Assembly: GCA_002077045.2 (NCBI GenBank)
Contig: KZ111140.1
Span: 2,769,996 to 2,797,677, forward strand
From: Rachicladosporium sp. CCFEE 5018
Taxonomy: Eukaryota > Ascomycota > Dothideomycetes > Cladosporiales > Cladosporiaceae
Direction of reading: 5' to 3'
Length of the DNA stretch: 27,682 bases
Under the pieces are notes generated by a model. The model saw nothing but the letters and a program-made list of their open reading frames with translations, searched no databases and was not told where the DNA came from. Below are positions 1-9,759 of the stretch, piece by piece (the first letter of the stretch is position 1; every line of letters starts with the position of its first letter). The position numbers and the translations under genes are program-made.

Positions 1-1446
1 CAAGCGGACGGTGAGGGCTCGCTGGCTTCGAAAGATTCAACTTTCAAGCGTTCGGCGGCAGACTTTGCGCTCTGGAAGGCTTCAAAGGAGGGCGAGCCGT
101 TTTGGGAATCCTCCTGGGGCAGAGGGAGACCTGGCTGGCATATTGAGTGCTCGGCAATGGCGTCTGATGTGCTGGGTAAGCAGATTGACATACATTCTGG
201 CGGCATCGACCTGGCATTTCCACATCACGACAATGAGCTGGCTCAGTCGGAGGCGTACTGGTGCGAGAAGGGCCACGTTGACCCGAAGAATCAGTGGGTG
301 AACTACTTCATACACATGGGTCATCTGAGTATAGAGGGACAGAAGATGAGCAAATCACTGAAAAACTTCACCACGATCAGAGAGTCACTGGCGACGAAGG
401 AGTTCACCTCGCGGAGGCTCCGGATCATCTTCCTGCAAGGAGCGTGGGGAAGCGGACTGGAAATTTCGAAGACTGTAAAGGAGACTGCTGCAAAGTGGGA
501 GGAGTCGATTGAAAACTTCTTCCTAAACGTGAACGATCTCCCGGAGATGAAGGACTTATCTCTGGCATCGAATGGTACCAACGGAACTGCGTCATCTTCA
601 GATGGAGCTCTTCAGGAAGCACAGCAGGCATTCAGGAAGGCCTTACAAGACTCCTTCGACACACCAACAGCGATGCGAAGCATTGCGAACCTTGTCTCGA
701 CATACAACACAGAGGTGAACTCCGACAGACATGTACCAGCTGCCACATCACTCAGCATAGCCAGATGGGTGACCGAGATGGTGTACATGTTCGGGCTGGA
801 TGCAACGCCATTGCAGCCTGGACAGATCGGTTGGTCTGGAAGCAAGATCCCGGATGAAGGCAAGCCATTCGTCCGGGCACTCGCATCGTGGCGAGACACG
901 GTGCGCGCACAGGCGAATGATGAGTCCTCCGATGCAAAATGGCCCGCGCTGGACGATATTCCAGGCGTCCAGAACCCTGATAACGCCTACGCCATTGCAT
1001 ACGCCGCTTTTAGCCAGCGAGTGAGCAAGTTGACAGAAGTCAGCGCAACTAAAGCCACCCGACTGAAAGAGAGCGACTACCTCCGCGACACAGTCCTCTG
1101 GGACCTAGACATCGGCCTCGAAGACCGCGACGGCCGGCCCTCTCTCGTACGGCCACTATCAGCGAGAGCACGGCGAGAGCGTGCCGAGGCCGAAGAGAAG
1201 GCCAATGCTAGAATCGCCGCGAAAGCTGCAAAGGAGAAGGAAGATCAGGAGAAGTTGGAGAAAGGCAAGCTCAGTCCACTTGAAATGTTCAAAACGGATG
1301 AGTACTCGGAGTGGGACGCTGAGGGTATGCCGACGAAGGATAAGGAGGGCAAGGAGGTCGCGAAGAGCGCGAGCAAGAAGTTGAGGAAACGATGGGAGGC
1401 GCAGAAGAAGGCTCATGAGGTGTGGTTGAAGAGTCAGGCGGCGTAG
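1..1446 (+). CDS. Cysteinyl-tRNA synthetase, C-terminal part (5' end outside window)
   Basis: The reading frame is open from base 1 to the TAG at 1444-1446, giving 481 visible residues; the N-terminus with the HIGH motif lies upstream of the window. Class I aminoacyl-tRNA synthetase that charges tRNA-Cys with cysteine, presumably in the cytosol. Visible family signatures are WHIECSAM (about nt 139-159), the HSGGIDLAFPHHDNELAQSE block with zinc-binding and substrate-pocket His residues (about nt 193-252), and the ATP-site motif KMSKS at nt 343-357, followed by LKNFTTI. The C-terminal third is rich in Lys, Glu and Arg (about nt 1170-1440), as in eukaryotic CysRS, which have a charged tail. An internal ATG at 157 is not the start, because the conserved catalytic sequence continues upstream in frame. 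No intron is seen in this part. Identification is firm; compartment is inferred. Confidence 0.95.
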   Translation, partial: QADGEGSLASKDSTFKRSAADFALWKASKEGEPFWESSWGRGRPGWHIECSAMASDVLGKQIDIHSGGIDLAFPHHDNELAQSEAYWCEKGHVDPKNQWVNYFIHMGHLSIEGQKMSKSLKNFTTIRESLATKEFTSRRLRIIFLQGAWGSGLEISKTVKETAAKWEESIENFFLNVNDLPEMKDLSLASNGTNGTASSSDGALQEAQQAFRKALQDSFDTPTAMRSIANLVSTYNTEVNSDRHVPAATSLSIARWVTEMVYMFGLDATPLQPGQIGWSGSKIPDEGKPFVRALASWRDTVRAQANDESSDAKWPALDDIPGVQNPDNAYAIAYAAFSQRVSKLTEVSATKATRLKESDYLRDTVLWDLDIGLEDRDGRPSLVRPLSARARRERAEAEEKANARIAAKAAKEKEDQEKLEKGKLSPLEMFKTDEYSEWDAEGMPTKDKEGKEVAKSASKKLRKRWEAQKKAHEVWLKSQAA

Positions 1447-1921
1447 TATAGATCTCATCGCAACGGAAGCAATGCTTGAACCGATGTTCTTGTGGCACAA
1501 CGCACGCACCATAATCTTACGCCACGTTACCAGACGCGACACGAAATTCGTGTCCACCGGTGCCGCGTAGTGTTGATGAAGATACTGCGAGCTTCGCATA
1601 TGCCCTTGAGACCTCCACTCGGAACGAGATTCCTCCGCCCATGAGCAGTCTTGGCGCGTTGCCTTCCCAATTCGACTTCAACTGCGACGCGTTATGCCGC
1701 ATGTCGTAAAGCAATGCAACGCGATGTAATATACACCGTACTACGTGCACGTATGGCAACTACATAACATCGGAGTGCAGTCGTAGGACATAGCACAAAC
1801 TAAAGCTACCTAAGTACATCAATTTCACTGATCAGTCTTCATCCTATCCTGCCTTCCTCTCATTGCACTGCCTTTCTCGCATTCCTGCCAGCAGCCTACT
1901 GCTGACCAGCTCCCTTTCACG
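1447..1921. other. Intergenic: CysRS 3' flank and SDR promoter
   Basis: 475 nt between the CysRS stop and the SDR start. No ORF with family resemblance and no tRNA-like B-box was found. The last 60 nt before the SDR ATG are pyrimidine-rich, which fits a fungal promoter/5' UTR. Confidence 0.5.
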
Positions 1922-3208
1922 ATGGTCTCTCTATCCTCCGCCGTCTCGTCGAACAAGGCTACCATTCAATCCCGAAGTCGACCTCTCGTCGTGGTGTACT
2001 GCTTCCCTTCCCCCTCGCTCGCACGGTCCAGTCTTTCTGACACCTCTCACGCAGTATCGCTGGCGCAACTTCGGGAATCGGCCGAGCAACGCTCCTCTCC
2101 CTCTGTCGGACCCATAGCTCCAGCGGATCAGGCCTTCGCGTCTACATTCCCGCTCGCTCGAAGAGCAAGGCCGAGCAACTAATAGCGGAATGTCGCGCCG
2201 TCTGTCCTGGAGGAGACTTTCGCTTCGTCGAAGTCGCAGACCTCTCGCTACTGCGTGATGTAGATGCCGCTTGCCAGAGCATCGTAGCCCAGGAGCGAGC
2301 ATTAGCGGGCGAGCACGCGAGACTGGACGTCTTGATCATGACGCAGGGAGTTGTGGACTTCGGGGTCCGGAAAGGTCAGTGTTCACCTCTCGCTTGCATG
2401 CGATCCCTCGCATGGCTGTCGCGAGCAAACCTGACACTGCGATCGTGCAGACACGAAAGAAGGTCTCGACGCCTCTCAGTCTCTGCTTCTTTTCTCCCGC
2501 CTCCGCTTCATCCACTCGCTCTCGCCGCTCTTCCCTCCCTTAGCCACCACCTCACCCGCCTCACTTGAATCAGCGACCCGCATCGTCTCCGTCTACGCAG
2601 CTGGCTACGAGACCGCGTCTGGGACGTTCTACCCCCAAGACCTGAGCCTGCGACAGCCAGGCCATTACAGCTTCACCAATAGTCGCGCCTCGGCGGTGCA
2701 CATGAAGACGCTGCTGTTCGAGTACCTCGCGCAGAAGCAGTACGAAAGCAGGGTAAGCTGCGTCCATGTAGATCCAGGAATGGTGATAACGCCATCCTAC
2801 ACTTCAAAGACGAACCGTGAGTCTCTCCTTGCATCTGATAGTAATTCGTATCGGGAAGTGCGCTAATGGGGGCTCCTAGCATTGTGGTTCAAAATCATCT
2901 ACTTCTTCGCTGCGCCGTTTCTCAAACTCTTCATCGCGACCTCCGAGGAGGAGATCGGACATCGAATCGTGTATATTGCTACCTCAGGACGGTATGCCGC
3001 GAAGCGTCAAGGAGATGAAGGAGAAATCGTAATGGGTACGGATGGCGTGAAAGGAAGCGGCGCGTATGCTTCGAGGAGCAATGGAGAGGTGTTTGATGTG
3101 AACAAGCACTACGAGAAGTTCCGGCGCGAAGGACTTGGTGAGAAGATCGTGGAGTATACTGAAGAAATGTGGAGAGAGGTCGGGGAAGGGAGGAAATTCA
3201 CTGGGTGA
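1922..3208 (+). CDS. Short-chain dehydrogenase/reductase-like protein, four exons
   Basis: Joining 1922-1995, 2055-2374, 2451-2816 and 2880-3208 gives an open frame of 362 residues. The introns (59, 76 and 63 nt) are GT-AG and all phases agree. The first intron splits the nucleotide-binding motif: only after splicing does LVVV run into AGATSGIG (residues 27-34), the GxxxGxG dinucleotide fold of SDR enzymes. Downstream are LDVLIMTQG (end of strand 4, usually NNAG in classical SDRs), RIVSVYAAG (strand 5 region) and HVDPGMV (residues 237-243). The usual catalytic YxxxK is not evident: the equivalent stretch reads HYSFTN (203-208), with no Lys four residues after the Tyr. It resembles fungal SDR-like oxidoreductases of unknown substrate, so activity is uncertain. 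The ATG at 1922 is preceded by TTCACG and gives the N-terminus directly ahead of the Rossmann strand. It converges with GluRS, 285 nt away. Confidence 0.85.
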
Positions 3209-3493
3209 AGTCGGCAGTAGAATGATGTGATGTTGTTCGCAGCTAGCCTGCGGGCGTCGGACGCCAGATCTATGCGTATCCCCAGAACTCTGCAACCGCT
3301 CCTACGCTCATATCAAAGCACCCACGACGGCATGATTGCGAAGCAACACGCGGGCGAGAGGAGCGAGCCTCACCCAGCAGATCCCCGCTGCCCTAGCCTC
3401 AGGTGCTCTCCAAGATGCAACGGTGCACCGTGCCACTATCACAGCTGTCCGTATAGAAGCACTTCCTACGTGACATGTGCTTGGAGAAGCTCT

Positions 3494-5359
3494 CTACTTC
3501 CCACCCTTACCAGTAGGTATCTGGAACGCCACAACCCCGTCCTTACCCGTCTTGTCGATCCGGAAGTAGCCTTTCCGGTCAAATTGCACGATATCGTCCT
3601 CCTTAAGGTCCACAACGTTGCAATCTGCAATCGCTTCGGTCTTAGTCTCCGTAACGTCATTCAGGCAATCTTCCAGCACATCATCCTCTTCCAGCTTGTC
3701 CTTGGTAATGAGGTAGTCAAAGTCGTACAGCGTGACTTTGACAAGATGCTGATCCGTGGAGAGCCAGGTGACTTTCTTGGAGGTCTTCTTGACGTCGCCA
3801 GCGAGATGCAGTTCGAGACCTAGACTCTCGACCTGGCCATCTGAGCCCTTCGAAATCTTCCGCACGTACGCATTTCCCCAGTTCATGAGCGTTATCTCCT
3901 CGTCTTGCGCGAAAGATGCCGCGTCAACCTGATCGAGGATCACGCTCTTGGAGAACACGACCTTCTTCTTACCCAGGTCAGCGTTCTTGGCATGCACCTC
4001 TCGCTGCTCCTCCTTTACGTCCTCAATGCCCGAAACAGTACATTGCACTCGCTTCTCGGCGACGACAGCCGTATACCTCGGTGCAACAGGATCGATATAC
4101 TTCTTGTTCGTCGCCCAGAAACTCGCCCAGTCCTGCAGCGTGATGTTCTTGCTCGGGCCTTGCTTCAGAATGAATTCCTGCAACGCTGGCACAGTCATAC
4201 CGCGTCGCCTCACACCGCGGACAGTGGGCATGCGCGGATCGTCCCAGCCCCAGACTTTGCCGGAGTCGACCAACTTTGTCAGCTTACGCTTGGAGAGGAA
4301 GGTCTTGATAAAGTCCATGCGGCTGAAGTTCCAGTTGTGCACTTTCCTCAAGCCGAGGGTAGTCAGGAACCACTGGTACTGCTCGTTTGCATCGTTGTAC
4401 TCAGTCGTCCGCAGGGCATGCGTGATTCCCTCATGTGCATCCACGATCGGGCAAGCGAAGTCGTACGTGGGATACATCTTGAACTTCTCCCCTGTCCTGT
4501 GATGAGCCGTGGGATTACAGCGGTAGATGACTGGATCTCGCATTCGTCCATTGTCACTCGCCATGTCGATCTTCGCGCGAACATACCACTTCGTGCCCTC
4601 CTCAGTGCCTTTCTCCATCTCCTTGAACTTAGCAAGCGAAGTCTCAGCATCCGCGTTCCTGTGCTTCGACTCTACTCTGTCCATCCTCTCAGCGCGCAGC
4701 TGCTCCTGTGGCGTATCGTCCGCGTAAGCCTTGCCGGCTTTGATCAGGTCGATACACTTATCCCGCAGCAGATCGAAGTAGTTGGAAGTATACGTGACTT
4801 CGTCGGGCTTGATAGCCATGAGCTCCAGATCCTTGACAATGCTGTCCTGGAACTCCTCCTTCTCTTTACTCGGGTTCGTGTCGTCGAATCGTAGGATCAT
4901 CTTGCCGCCAGGGTACTTCTTGTGTGCGAAGTAGTCGTTCAGTAGGGCAGCCTTCATATGCCCCACGTGCAGATATCCCGACGGTTCCGGGGGAAACCTC
5001 GTAATGATCCTCTGATCCGTGTCAGGGAGATTGATATCATAGCTACCTCCCTCGTCCTTCGCAGCAGCTCCATTCTCCTTGGACGACTCCTTCCCCCGCA
5101 CAGGTATATCGAGGCTGGGGTGTGCGGTTTGTTCAATGAAATTGAACCAGCGAGCGAGGTTCGGCACCACTTTGCTCCCTTGTTTTATCAGTCCCACAGC
5201 AATCTTGTGCTTTCTCACAGCCTTCCACAACTCGATGTCATCCTCTGTTTGCGTGTAGCCCTTGATATAGGTACGCAGGGTAAGGTAAGAGTCCAGATCA
5301 TGGATTGGAGCGGCTTCAGGCTTAGGAGCCCTGAGGGCAGACAGGAATCTCTCGGTCAT
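3494..5359 (-). CDS. Glutamyl-tRNA synthetase, cytosolic type
   Basis: Single-exon frame of 621 residues from the first ATG at 5359; a longer open frame begins with a TTG and is not used. Class Ic synthetase that attaches glutamate to tRNA-Glu. Order: a GST-C-like N-terminal region (about 20-85), a short linker, the catalytic domain opening with RFPPEPSGYLHVGH (HIGH motif = HVGH, 131-134), ILRFDDTNPSKEKEEF (155-170), and SKRKL (356-360) as the KMSKS equivalent, then the beta-barrel anticodon-binding domain of the GlnRS/eukaryotic GluRS type. The AALLN after HVGH favours GluRS; GlnRS proteins usually have INFNFG there. Yeast Gus1 is longer at the N-terminus by roughly 85 residues, so either this family member is short or an upstream exon was missed. 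A conserved partner role (Arc1-like cofactor) cannot be judged. Its 3' end faces the SDR gene. Confidence 0.93.
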   Translation of the reverse strand: MTERFLSALRAPKPEAAPIHDLDSYLTLRTYIKGYTQTEDDIELWKAVRKHKIAVGLIKQGSKVVPNLARWFNFIEQTAHPSLDIPVRGKESSKENGAAAKDEGGSYDINLPDTDQRIITRFPPEPSGYLHVGHMKAALLNDYFAHKKYPGGKMILRFDDTNPSKEKEEFQDSIVKDLELMAIKPDEVTYTSNYFDLLRDKCIDLIKAGKAYADDTPQEQLRAERMDRVESKHRNADAETSLAKFKEMEKGTEEGTKWYVRAKIDMASDNGRMRDPVIYRCNPTAHHRTGEKFKMYPTYDFACPIVDAHEGITHALRTTEYNDANEQYQWFLTTLGLRKVHNWNFSRMDFIKTFLSKRKLTKLVDSGKVWGWDDPRMPTVRGVRRRGMTVPALQEFILKQGPSKNITLQDWASFWATNKKYIDPVAPRYTAVVAEKRVQCTVSGIEDVKEEQREVHAKNADLGKKKVVFSKSVILDQVDAASFAQDEEITLMNWGNAYVRKISKGSDGQVESLGLELHLAGDVKKTSKKVTWLSTDQHLVKVTLYDFDYLITKDKLEEDDVLEDCLNDVTETKTEAIADCNVVDLKEDDIVQFDRKGYFRIDKTGKDGVVAFQIPTGKGGK

Positions 5360-5945
5360 GATCAAGAACCGCCTATGCTACTGTATGTCAAGTCGAAGAG
5401 GGAGAGAATCAACAGAGATGTGCAGGAGAGTGGCGCTTATCGTTGCACGCGATGTGTGACTCGTGTTTGACTCGGCCAAAATTCTGGTGGGGTCAGACGC
5501 CATCAAGGTGCTTCAGATCGACAGCTCTGTACGCCTCTCAAGAGACATTGAAGCTCTCCTATGCTCCTATATCTGCGCACCTGCGATGGTAGTGAGCCTG
5601 TCTCTCGGTGTTACCGAGAGAGTCCAGACTTTGCTTTTGTTCAGCATCTCGATCTCTTCTACATACGGGACTGTAGCGGGCGACTATTGCAGGTACATTT
5701 ATCATGGCACAGGTGGTTCGATTATCTGGAGAAACCATGATTTCATGCGCACCATAGAACAGCTGTGGCGTTGTGTCAGTGCCTGGAGTCATTTCCTGAG
5801 CTGACATGCGCTTTGCTTATTTCTACGCTAGAAACGCTGCATATCATCGTAATGAATAGGCAGAGATAGCGAACACCCCCTCCGACTCAAATGCGCTGTT
5901 AAATGCTTCCCCCGCCCAACGCCATGCTTTCCTCAATGCACGCGC
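5360..5945. other. Intergenic: GluRS promoter and MTHFR 3' flank
   Basis: 586 nt between the GluRS start and the MTHFR stop. An open frame at 5463-5804 begins with GTG and shows no domain or family resemblance, so it is not called. The stretch includes a strong inverted repeat (listed separately). Otherwise nothing recognisable. Confidence 0.5.
5601..5621. repeat. Perfect inverted repeat, 9-bp arms, 3-nt loop
   Basis: Arms TCTCTCGGT (5601-5609) and ACCGAGAGA (5613-5621) are exact reverse complements around GTT. It lies about 240 nt upstream of the GluRS start and about 340 nt from the MTHFR stop. It could be a cis-element or an RNA hairpin in a UTR; function unknown. Confidence 0.5.
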
Positions 5946-7991
5946 CTATGCCTTTACAAGCGTTTCCCACAACGCCTCCGGCTCCAAATACCCATGATGT
6001 ATAATTTTCACCAACCAGTACTCCTTCCGCACCTGATCCAAGACTTTCGAACTCGGACTCCCCTTCCCATAAACGCCCCTCCACTCGCTCCAAATCCCAA
6101 ACGCCTCCTCACACCAAGCCCTGAAACTGACTCCTTCAATGATAGTAGGCGTCACGATCTCCTTGCCCGTAAAGCAGCCCCATGTGACAGGATTCACGCT
6201 CTCCTCGTCGCTCGCAGCAGAGTCTCCGGCAGCATCGCTAGCGAAGTAAGTAATCCGCGGATCCTCGTCTAGTATCGGTTGCAGCCGCTTCCAGTCCTGA
6301 GCAGGCAGAAAGAACTCCACAAACGGTTTCTGGAAGACGAATCCGTTCCGCGGGCCCCAGCCAAAGATCGGATCTGTCGATCGCACGCCATTGACAGCAG
6401 GCTGCGATGCGACAGTCCACCAGCCTTTTTGCACGAGAGCTAGGAGCTGCGACTTTATCGTCAACGTCTCCGGACTCAGCCCCTCTTCACTCCATGGCAC
6501 AGCATCGACTTCTCCTTCCAGATGCCGCCGGAAGATTTCGCTCAAATCCGCCGTCGAGCTCGGGTGGCCCCATAATCGCGTCGCTTCTGCGATACTGACA
6601 TGCAGACTTACACCGTACCCGTCTATCTCGCCGTAAGCCGGTGATCTCGCATCACCCCATCGACCGTTCGGGAAGTCATCCCACGTCGCCTCACGACCTA
6701 GCGCCCCTTCGCCTTCCGAGATGGCCAGAGTGTTTGCGCGGGAGTTGATCTTGTCGCGCGGCACGCCAGCTTCGTCTTCCGGTGCTTCGAAAGCGGAAGT
6801 GCGCGTTGAGCTTGTACTCGAGGCGCGGGTACGGGAGACTACAACGCGGTTTCGAGGCGCGGAGTTGGCGGTGGAGGACTCGCGGCGAGTGCGAGTAGCA
6901 TGTCCGTTTGTTGGAGGCGAAGTGCTTGACTCATCCTCTGCGATTGCGCCTTCGGGTGACGTGAAGCCATTCTTCTCGATGATTGTGGGTGTATATGGCG
7001 GTATGAGACTACTTCGCTCGAGGATATGCGCCACTGCTTTCTCCAGGTTGAGTGTGTAGAAGTGAAAGCCTCTGGGTCTCACATCTGGCCGTGCCTTGAT
7101 CTTGTCCACAAACTCACTTAGTACGTCCACGCCAACCCTCTTGACTGCCTCATCGTCTGACTTCACCGCCTCGAATCTCTTAAGCACATTCAGTGGTATC
7201 TTCGCGTGGCTCAGCTTCGTCGTCCGTCTTAGGATCTGATAGCTCTGCACAGGCATCAACCCAGGGATGATAGGGATCTCTTTGAAGATCCCGCTCTCAT
7301 GCTCTCGCAACGTGTTCTCGTACTTCAAGAAGGCATCCACATCATAGAACAGCTGCGTCATAATGAAGTCCGCTCCAGCACTCGTCTTCTCCACCAAATA
7401 CGGTAGATCTAGCCCAACGCCTTGATGCTCAGGATGACTCGTGTCTGCATGTCCCTCAGGATACCCTGCAACCCCGACGCAGAAGTAATCACCATACGTC
7501 TTTTTGATGTAGCGAACGAGATCTACCGCCCACGTGAACTCCAAGTTACTATCGTCCTCATCCTCGCCCACCGCAGCGCCCTCAGCCCGGTACTCATCGC
7601 TTCTCGGCGGGTCGCCTCTGAGTGCTAATATGTTCCGCACGCCTAAAACCTTCGCTTGCTCCAATGCCTCGTCAATCAGCTTTCTCGACATATTCGTACA
7701 TGTTAGATGCAGACATGTCGTCAAGCCCAGTGATCTCTGCGTTAGCTCGGCCAAAGCGAGTGACTTTGCTGATGTGCTCCCTCCAGCACCCCAAGTAACG
7801 TTCACAAACAACGGCCGTAGCGAGTGCGCCATACGCGCCAGTCGGGCATGTAGGTTTGAGAAGCCCTGGGATGTTTTTGGTGGAAAGAATTCGAGGGAGA
7901 AGTAGGTTGCGTCGCGGGGGAGTGCAGCGAGCTTGGTGGTGATGCGGTCGTCAGCCATGTTCGGAGGCACTGTAGGGGCGGGGCGGGACAT
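5946..7991 (-). CDS. Methylenetetrahydrofolate reductase
   Basis: Uninterrupted frame of 681 residues from the ATG at 7991; a second in-frame ATG at 7958 (MADDRITTKL) is an equally plausible start. FAD-dependent enzyme reducing 5,10-methylene-THF to 5-methyl-THF, the methyl donor for methionine synthesis. The N-terminal TIM-barrel domain (about 25-315) shows YFSLEFFPPKT (30-40, including the conserved Glu), VNVTWGAGGST, HLTCTNM, ILALRGDPP and DFIMTQLFYD. A Ser/Thr/Arg-rich linker of roughly 70 residues (about 355-430) separates it from the C-terminal fungal/eukaryotic regulatory domain, which carries NGRWGD, FGWGPRNGFVFQK and VTWGCFTGKEI and ends in a family-typical YWLVKIIHHGYLEPEALW. Length is somewhat above the ~600-660 usual in fungi because of the linker. 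Divergently arranged with the NADH pyrophosphatase gene, sharing about 320 nt of promoter. Confidence 0.95.
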   Translation of the reverse strand: MSRPAPTVPPNMADDRITTKLAALPRDATYFSLEFFPPKTSQGFSNLHARLARMAHSLRPLFVNVTWGAGGSTSAKSLALAELTQRSLGLTTCLHLTCTNMSRKLIDEALEQAKVLGVRNILALRGDPPRSDEYRAEGAAVGEDEDDSNLEFTWAVDLVRYIKKTYGDYFCVGVAGYPEGHADTSHPEHQGVGLDLPYLVEKTSAGADFIMTQLFYDVDAFLKYENTLREHESGIFKEIPIIPGLMPVQSYQILRRTTKLSHAKIPLNVLKRFEAVKSDDEAVKRVGVDVLSEFVDKIKARPDVRPRGFHFYTLNLEKAVAHILERSSLIPPYTPTIIEKNGFTSPEGAIAEDESSTSPPTNGHATRTRRESSTANSAPRNRVVVSRTRASSTSSTRTSAFEAPEDEAGVPRDKINSRANTLAISEGEGALGREATWDDFPNGRWGDARSPAYGEIDGYGVSLHVSIAEATRLWGHPSSTADLSEIFRRHLEGEVDAVPWSEEGLSPETLTIKSQLLALVQKGWWTVASQPAVNGVRSTDPIFGWGPRNGFVFQKPFVEFFLPAQDWKRLQPILDEDPRITYFASDAAGDSAASDEESVNPVTWGCFTGKEIVTPTIIEGVSFRAWCEEAFGIWSEWRGVYGKGSPSSKVLDQVRKEYWLVKIIHHGYLEPEALWETLVKA

Positions 7992-8314
7992 CGTGAGAGG
8001 TGCGTGACAGCACAATGCTCATAGCCAGAGATTGACGATTGTTTTGTCGCCTTCGTGATCGCGTGGTCTCGGTAGTTACGAATAGAGTGGCGGACGAGAG
8101 GGGGTAGATCCGATGCCAGCGGAGAGCGATAAGGCTTATTTCCGCGGCTACATCATCGTTCTTGCCCCGCGATGGTGAGCGAGAGCCGGGTGTCTGGAGG
8201 GCATTGAGATCTACTTACCAATCGGGCGTGGATACAATGTTTCTTTCGCATATGTTACTATCAATGTCTTAGTACCGAACTGCTGGACTTCCTATTCGTC
8301 TCTCATTCTTCCCA
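7992..8314. promoter_or_regulatory. Divergent promoter region of MTHFR (-) and NADH pyrophosphatase (+)
   Basis: 323 nt separate the two start codons, which point away from each other, so both promoters must lie here or overlap flanking sequence. A pyrimidine-rich stretch precedes the NADH pyrophosphatase ATG (about 8291-8314). No specific factor site is convincing. Confidence 0.6.
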
Positions 8315-9605
8315 ATGCCTCACCCACAGCCCTCACTCCCTGCTCCCGCGCACCCAGACGTGGACAGCATGCTCTCGCGCAAGTTCGGCCGTGAGGTCGC
8401 CAACTACTTTTCCGGCTCACCACTGAATCGTCTTGGCTTCCTCCGATCGGAGCATTCGTTCTTGTCGCAAGCGCTTAATCATCCGACCACATCCTTTCTG
8501 CTCTGTAACGAACTCCAGCCTCTCGTTCAGTCGAAAGAGGCAAAGCGAATTCAATGGCTCAAGTTCGATGATATCAAGGATATTGTTGGCGATGATCCAT
8601 TCGCGAAAGACGAGGAGACAGTGTTGAAGGAATTCGACAGTGAGAAAACGTCTGCACAGTTGGTGTTCCTTGGTGTGGAGGAGAATGCAAAGGGTGGGTT
8701 GGAGTATCAGGGCAAAAACCTGTACAAAGGTGCACCGTTCTTTGCTGTTGATGTTACGCCTAGGGGAGAGGGCAAGGTGAAGGATGCATGTACAGCTTTG
8801 ATCAAGAAGCTGGAGGAGCAAGGCACAGGCTTTGGGAAGGGCAGGATTATGGAGCTAGAAGCAGGCGATGGTGAGATGATCTTACTCCGTACCGCACGGC
8901 CATGACTGACAACAGCACCCAGCCGCGATCTATGCCGAAGCCCGCCAAATGCTCGACTGGAACGCCCGCAACCCCTTCTGCGCCCAATGCGGCCAACCAA
9001 CTCTCTCCGTGAATGGTGGCTTCAAACGTGCATGCCCACCTCAGGACGTCGCCACGCCCGCCTCCGGAGCCAGGAAGCCCTGCGCAACGCGGAAGGGCGT
9101 CTCTAACCTCTCATTTCCACGCACAGATCCAACGGTCATCATGGCGATTGTCAACCACGCTGGCACGCATCTACTACTGGGACGGAGTAAGCGCTTCCCA
9201 CCAGCTTGGTACAGCACGTTGGCTGGATTTGCAGAGCCGGCGGAGAGCATCGAAGAAGCAGTGAGGAGGGAGGTGTATGAAGAAGCTGGCGTGCTTGTCG
9301 GAAGAGTGGTCATCCACAGCACACAGCCTTGGCCTTATCCGGCGAACCTCATGATCGGCGCTATTGGTCAGAGTGTGCCTGATGGCGAGACGATCGATTT
9401 GGGCAATGATCCGGAACTGGAGGACGCGAGGTGGTGTCCGTTCGACGAGGTCAGGGAGGCGCTGAAGATCGGCGTTAGTGGATTGGGGGATCCTGCGCCA
9501 CCTGAGTATAAGGGGGGTCTGAGATTACCGCCAGAGACGGCAATTGCAAATCAGTTGATGGCCAGTGTTGTTAATGGGTTTGTGGGCGTCGAAGCGAAGA
9601 TGTAG
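8315..9605 (+). CDS. NPY1: NADH pyrophosphatase, Nudix hydrolase with zinc ribbon (NPY1/NudC family), complete copy
   Basis: Exons 8315-8870 and 8923-9605 join across a 52-nt GT-AG intron to give 412 residues; splicing restores AAIYAEARQMLDW just before the zinc ribbon. The family hydrolyses NAD(P)H to NMNH and AMP. Visible: an N-terminal NudC-like domain (about 25-180), a zinc ribbon with Cys 205, 208, 223 and 239 (FCAQCG...CPP...PC), SNLSFPRTDPTVI, a Nudix box GFAEPAESIEEAVRREVYEEAG (287-308 region) matching Gx5Ex7REVxEExG, and STQPWPYP (about 318-325), the family variant of SQPWPFP that marks NADH-specific members. The C-terminus ends AKM, which fits the peroxisomal PTS1 consensus [SAC][KRH][LM]; yeast Npy1 is peroxisomal. 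From nt 8831 on, this gene lies inside the duplicated segment. Symbol by family similarity. Confidence 0.93.
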
Positions 9606-9759
9606 GAAGGGATTGACTAGGTCTTGTGGATAGAAGGCATATATAGAGATGTGTACAGACCGCGATTGTGACCCTGCCGCAGAGCTCAGCGCCAATAGTG
9701 CTTCGTCGAAGGATGATATACAGAAGAGCGTAGTGTACGCAGAATACAGGCGCTCATAT

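Noticed and set aside
3905..4894. 329-codon open frame on the plus strand
   Set aside because: It lies entirely antisense to the conserved glutamyl-tRNA synthetase and has no family resemblance; it is a shadow of codon bias.
3494..5359. Glutaminyl-tRNA synthetase
   Set aside because: Close in fold, but GYLHVGHMKAALLN after the HIGH motif and the GST-C-like N-terminus fit cytosolic GluRS better.
5463..5804. 113-codon plus-strand frame upstream of GluRS
   Set aside because: It begins with GTG, lies in a promoter region and has no recognisable domain.
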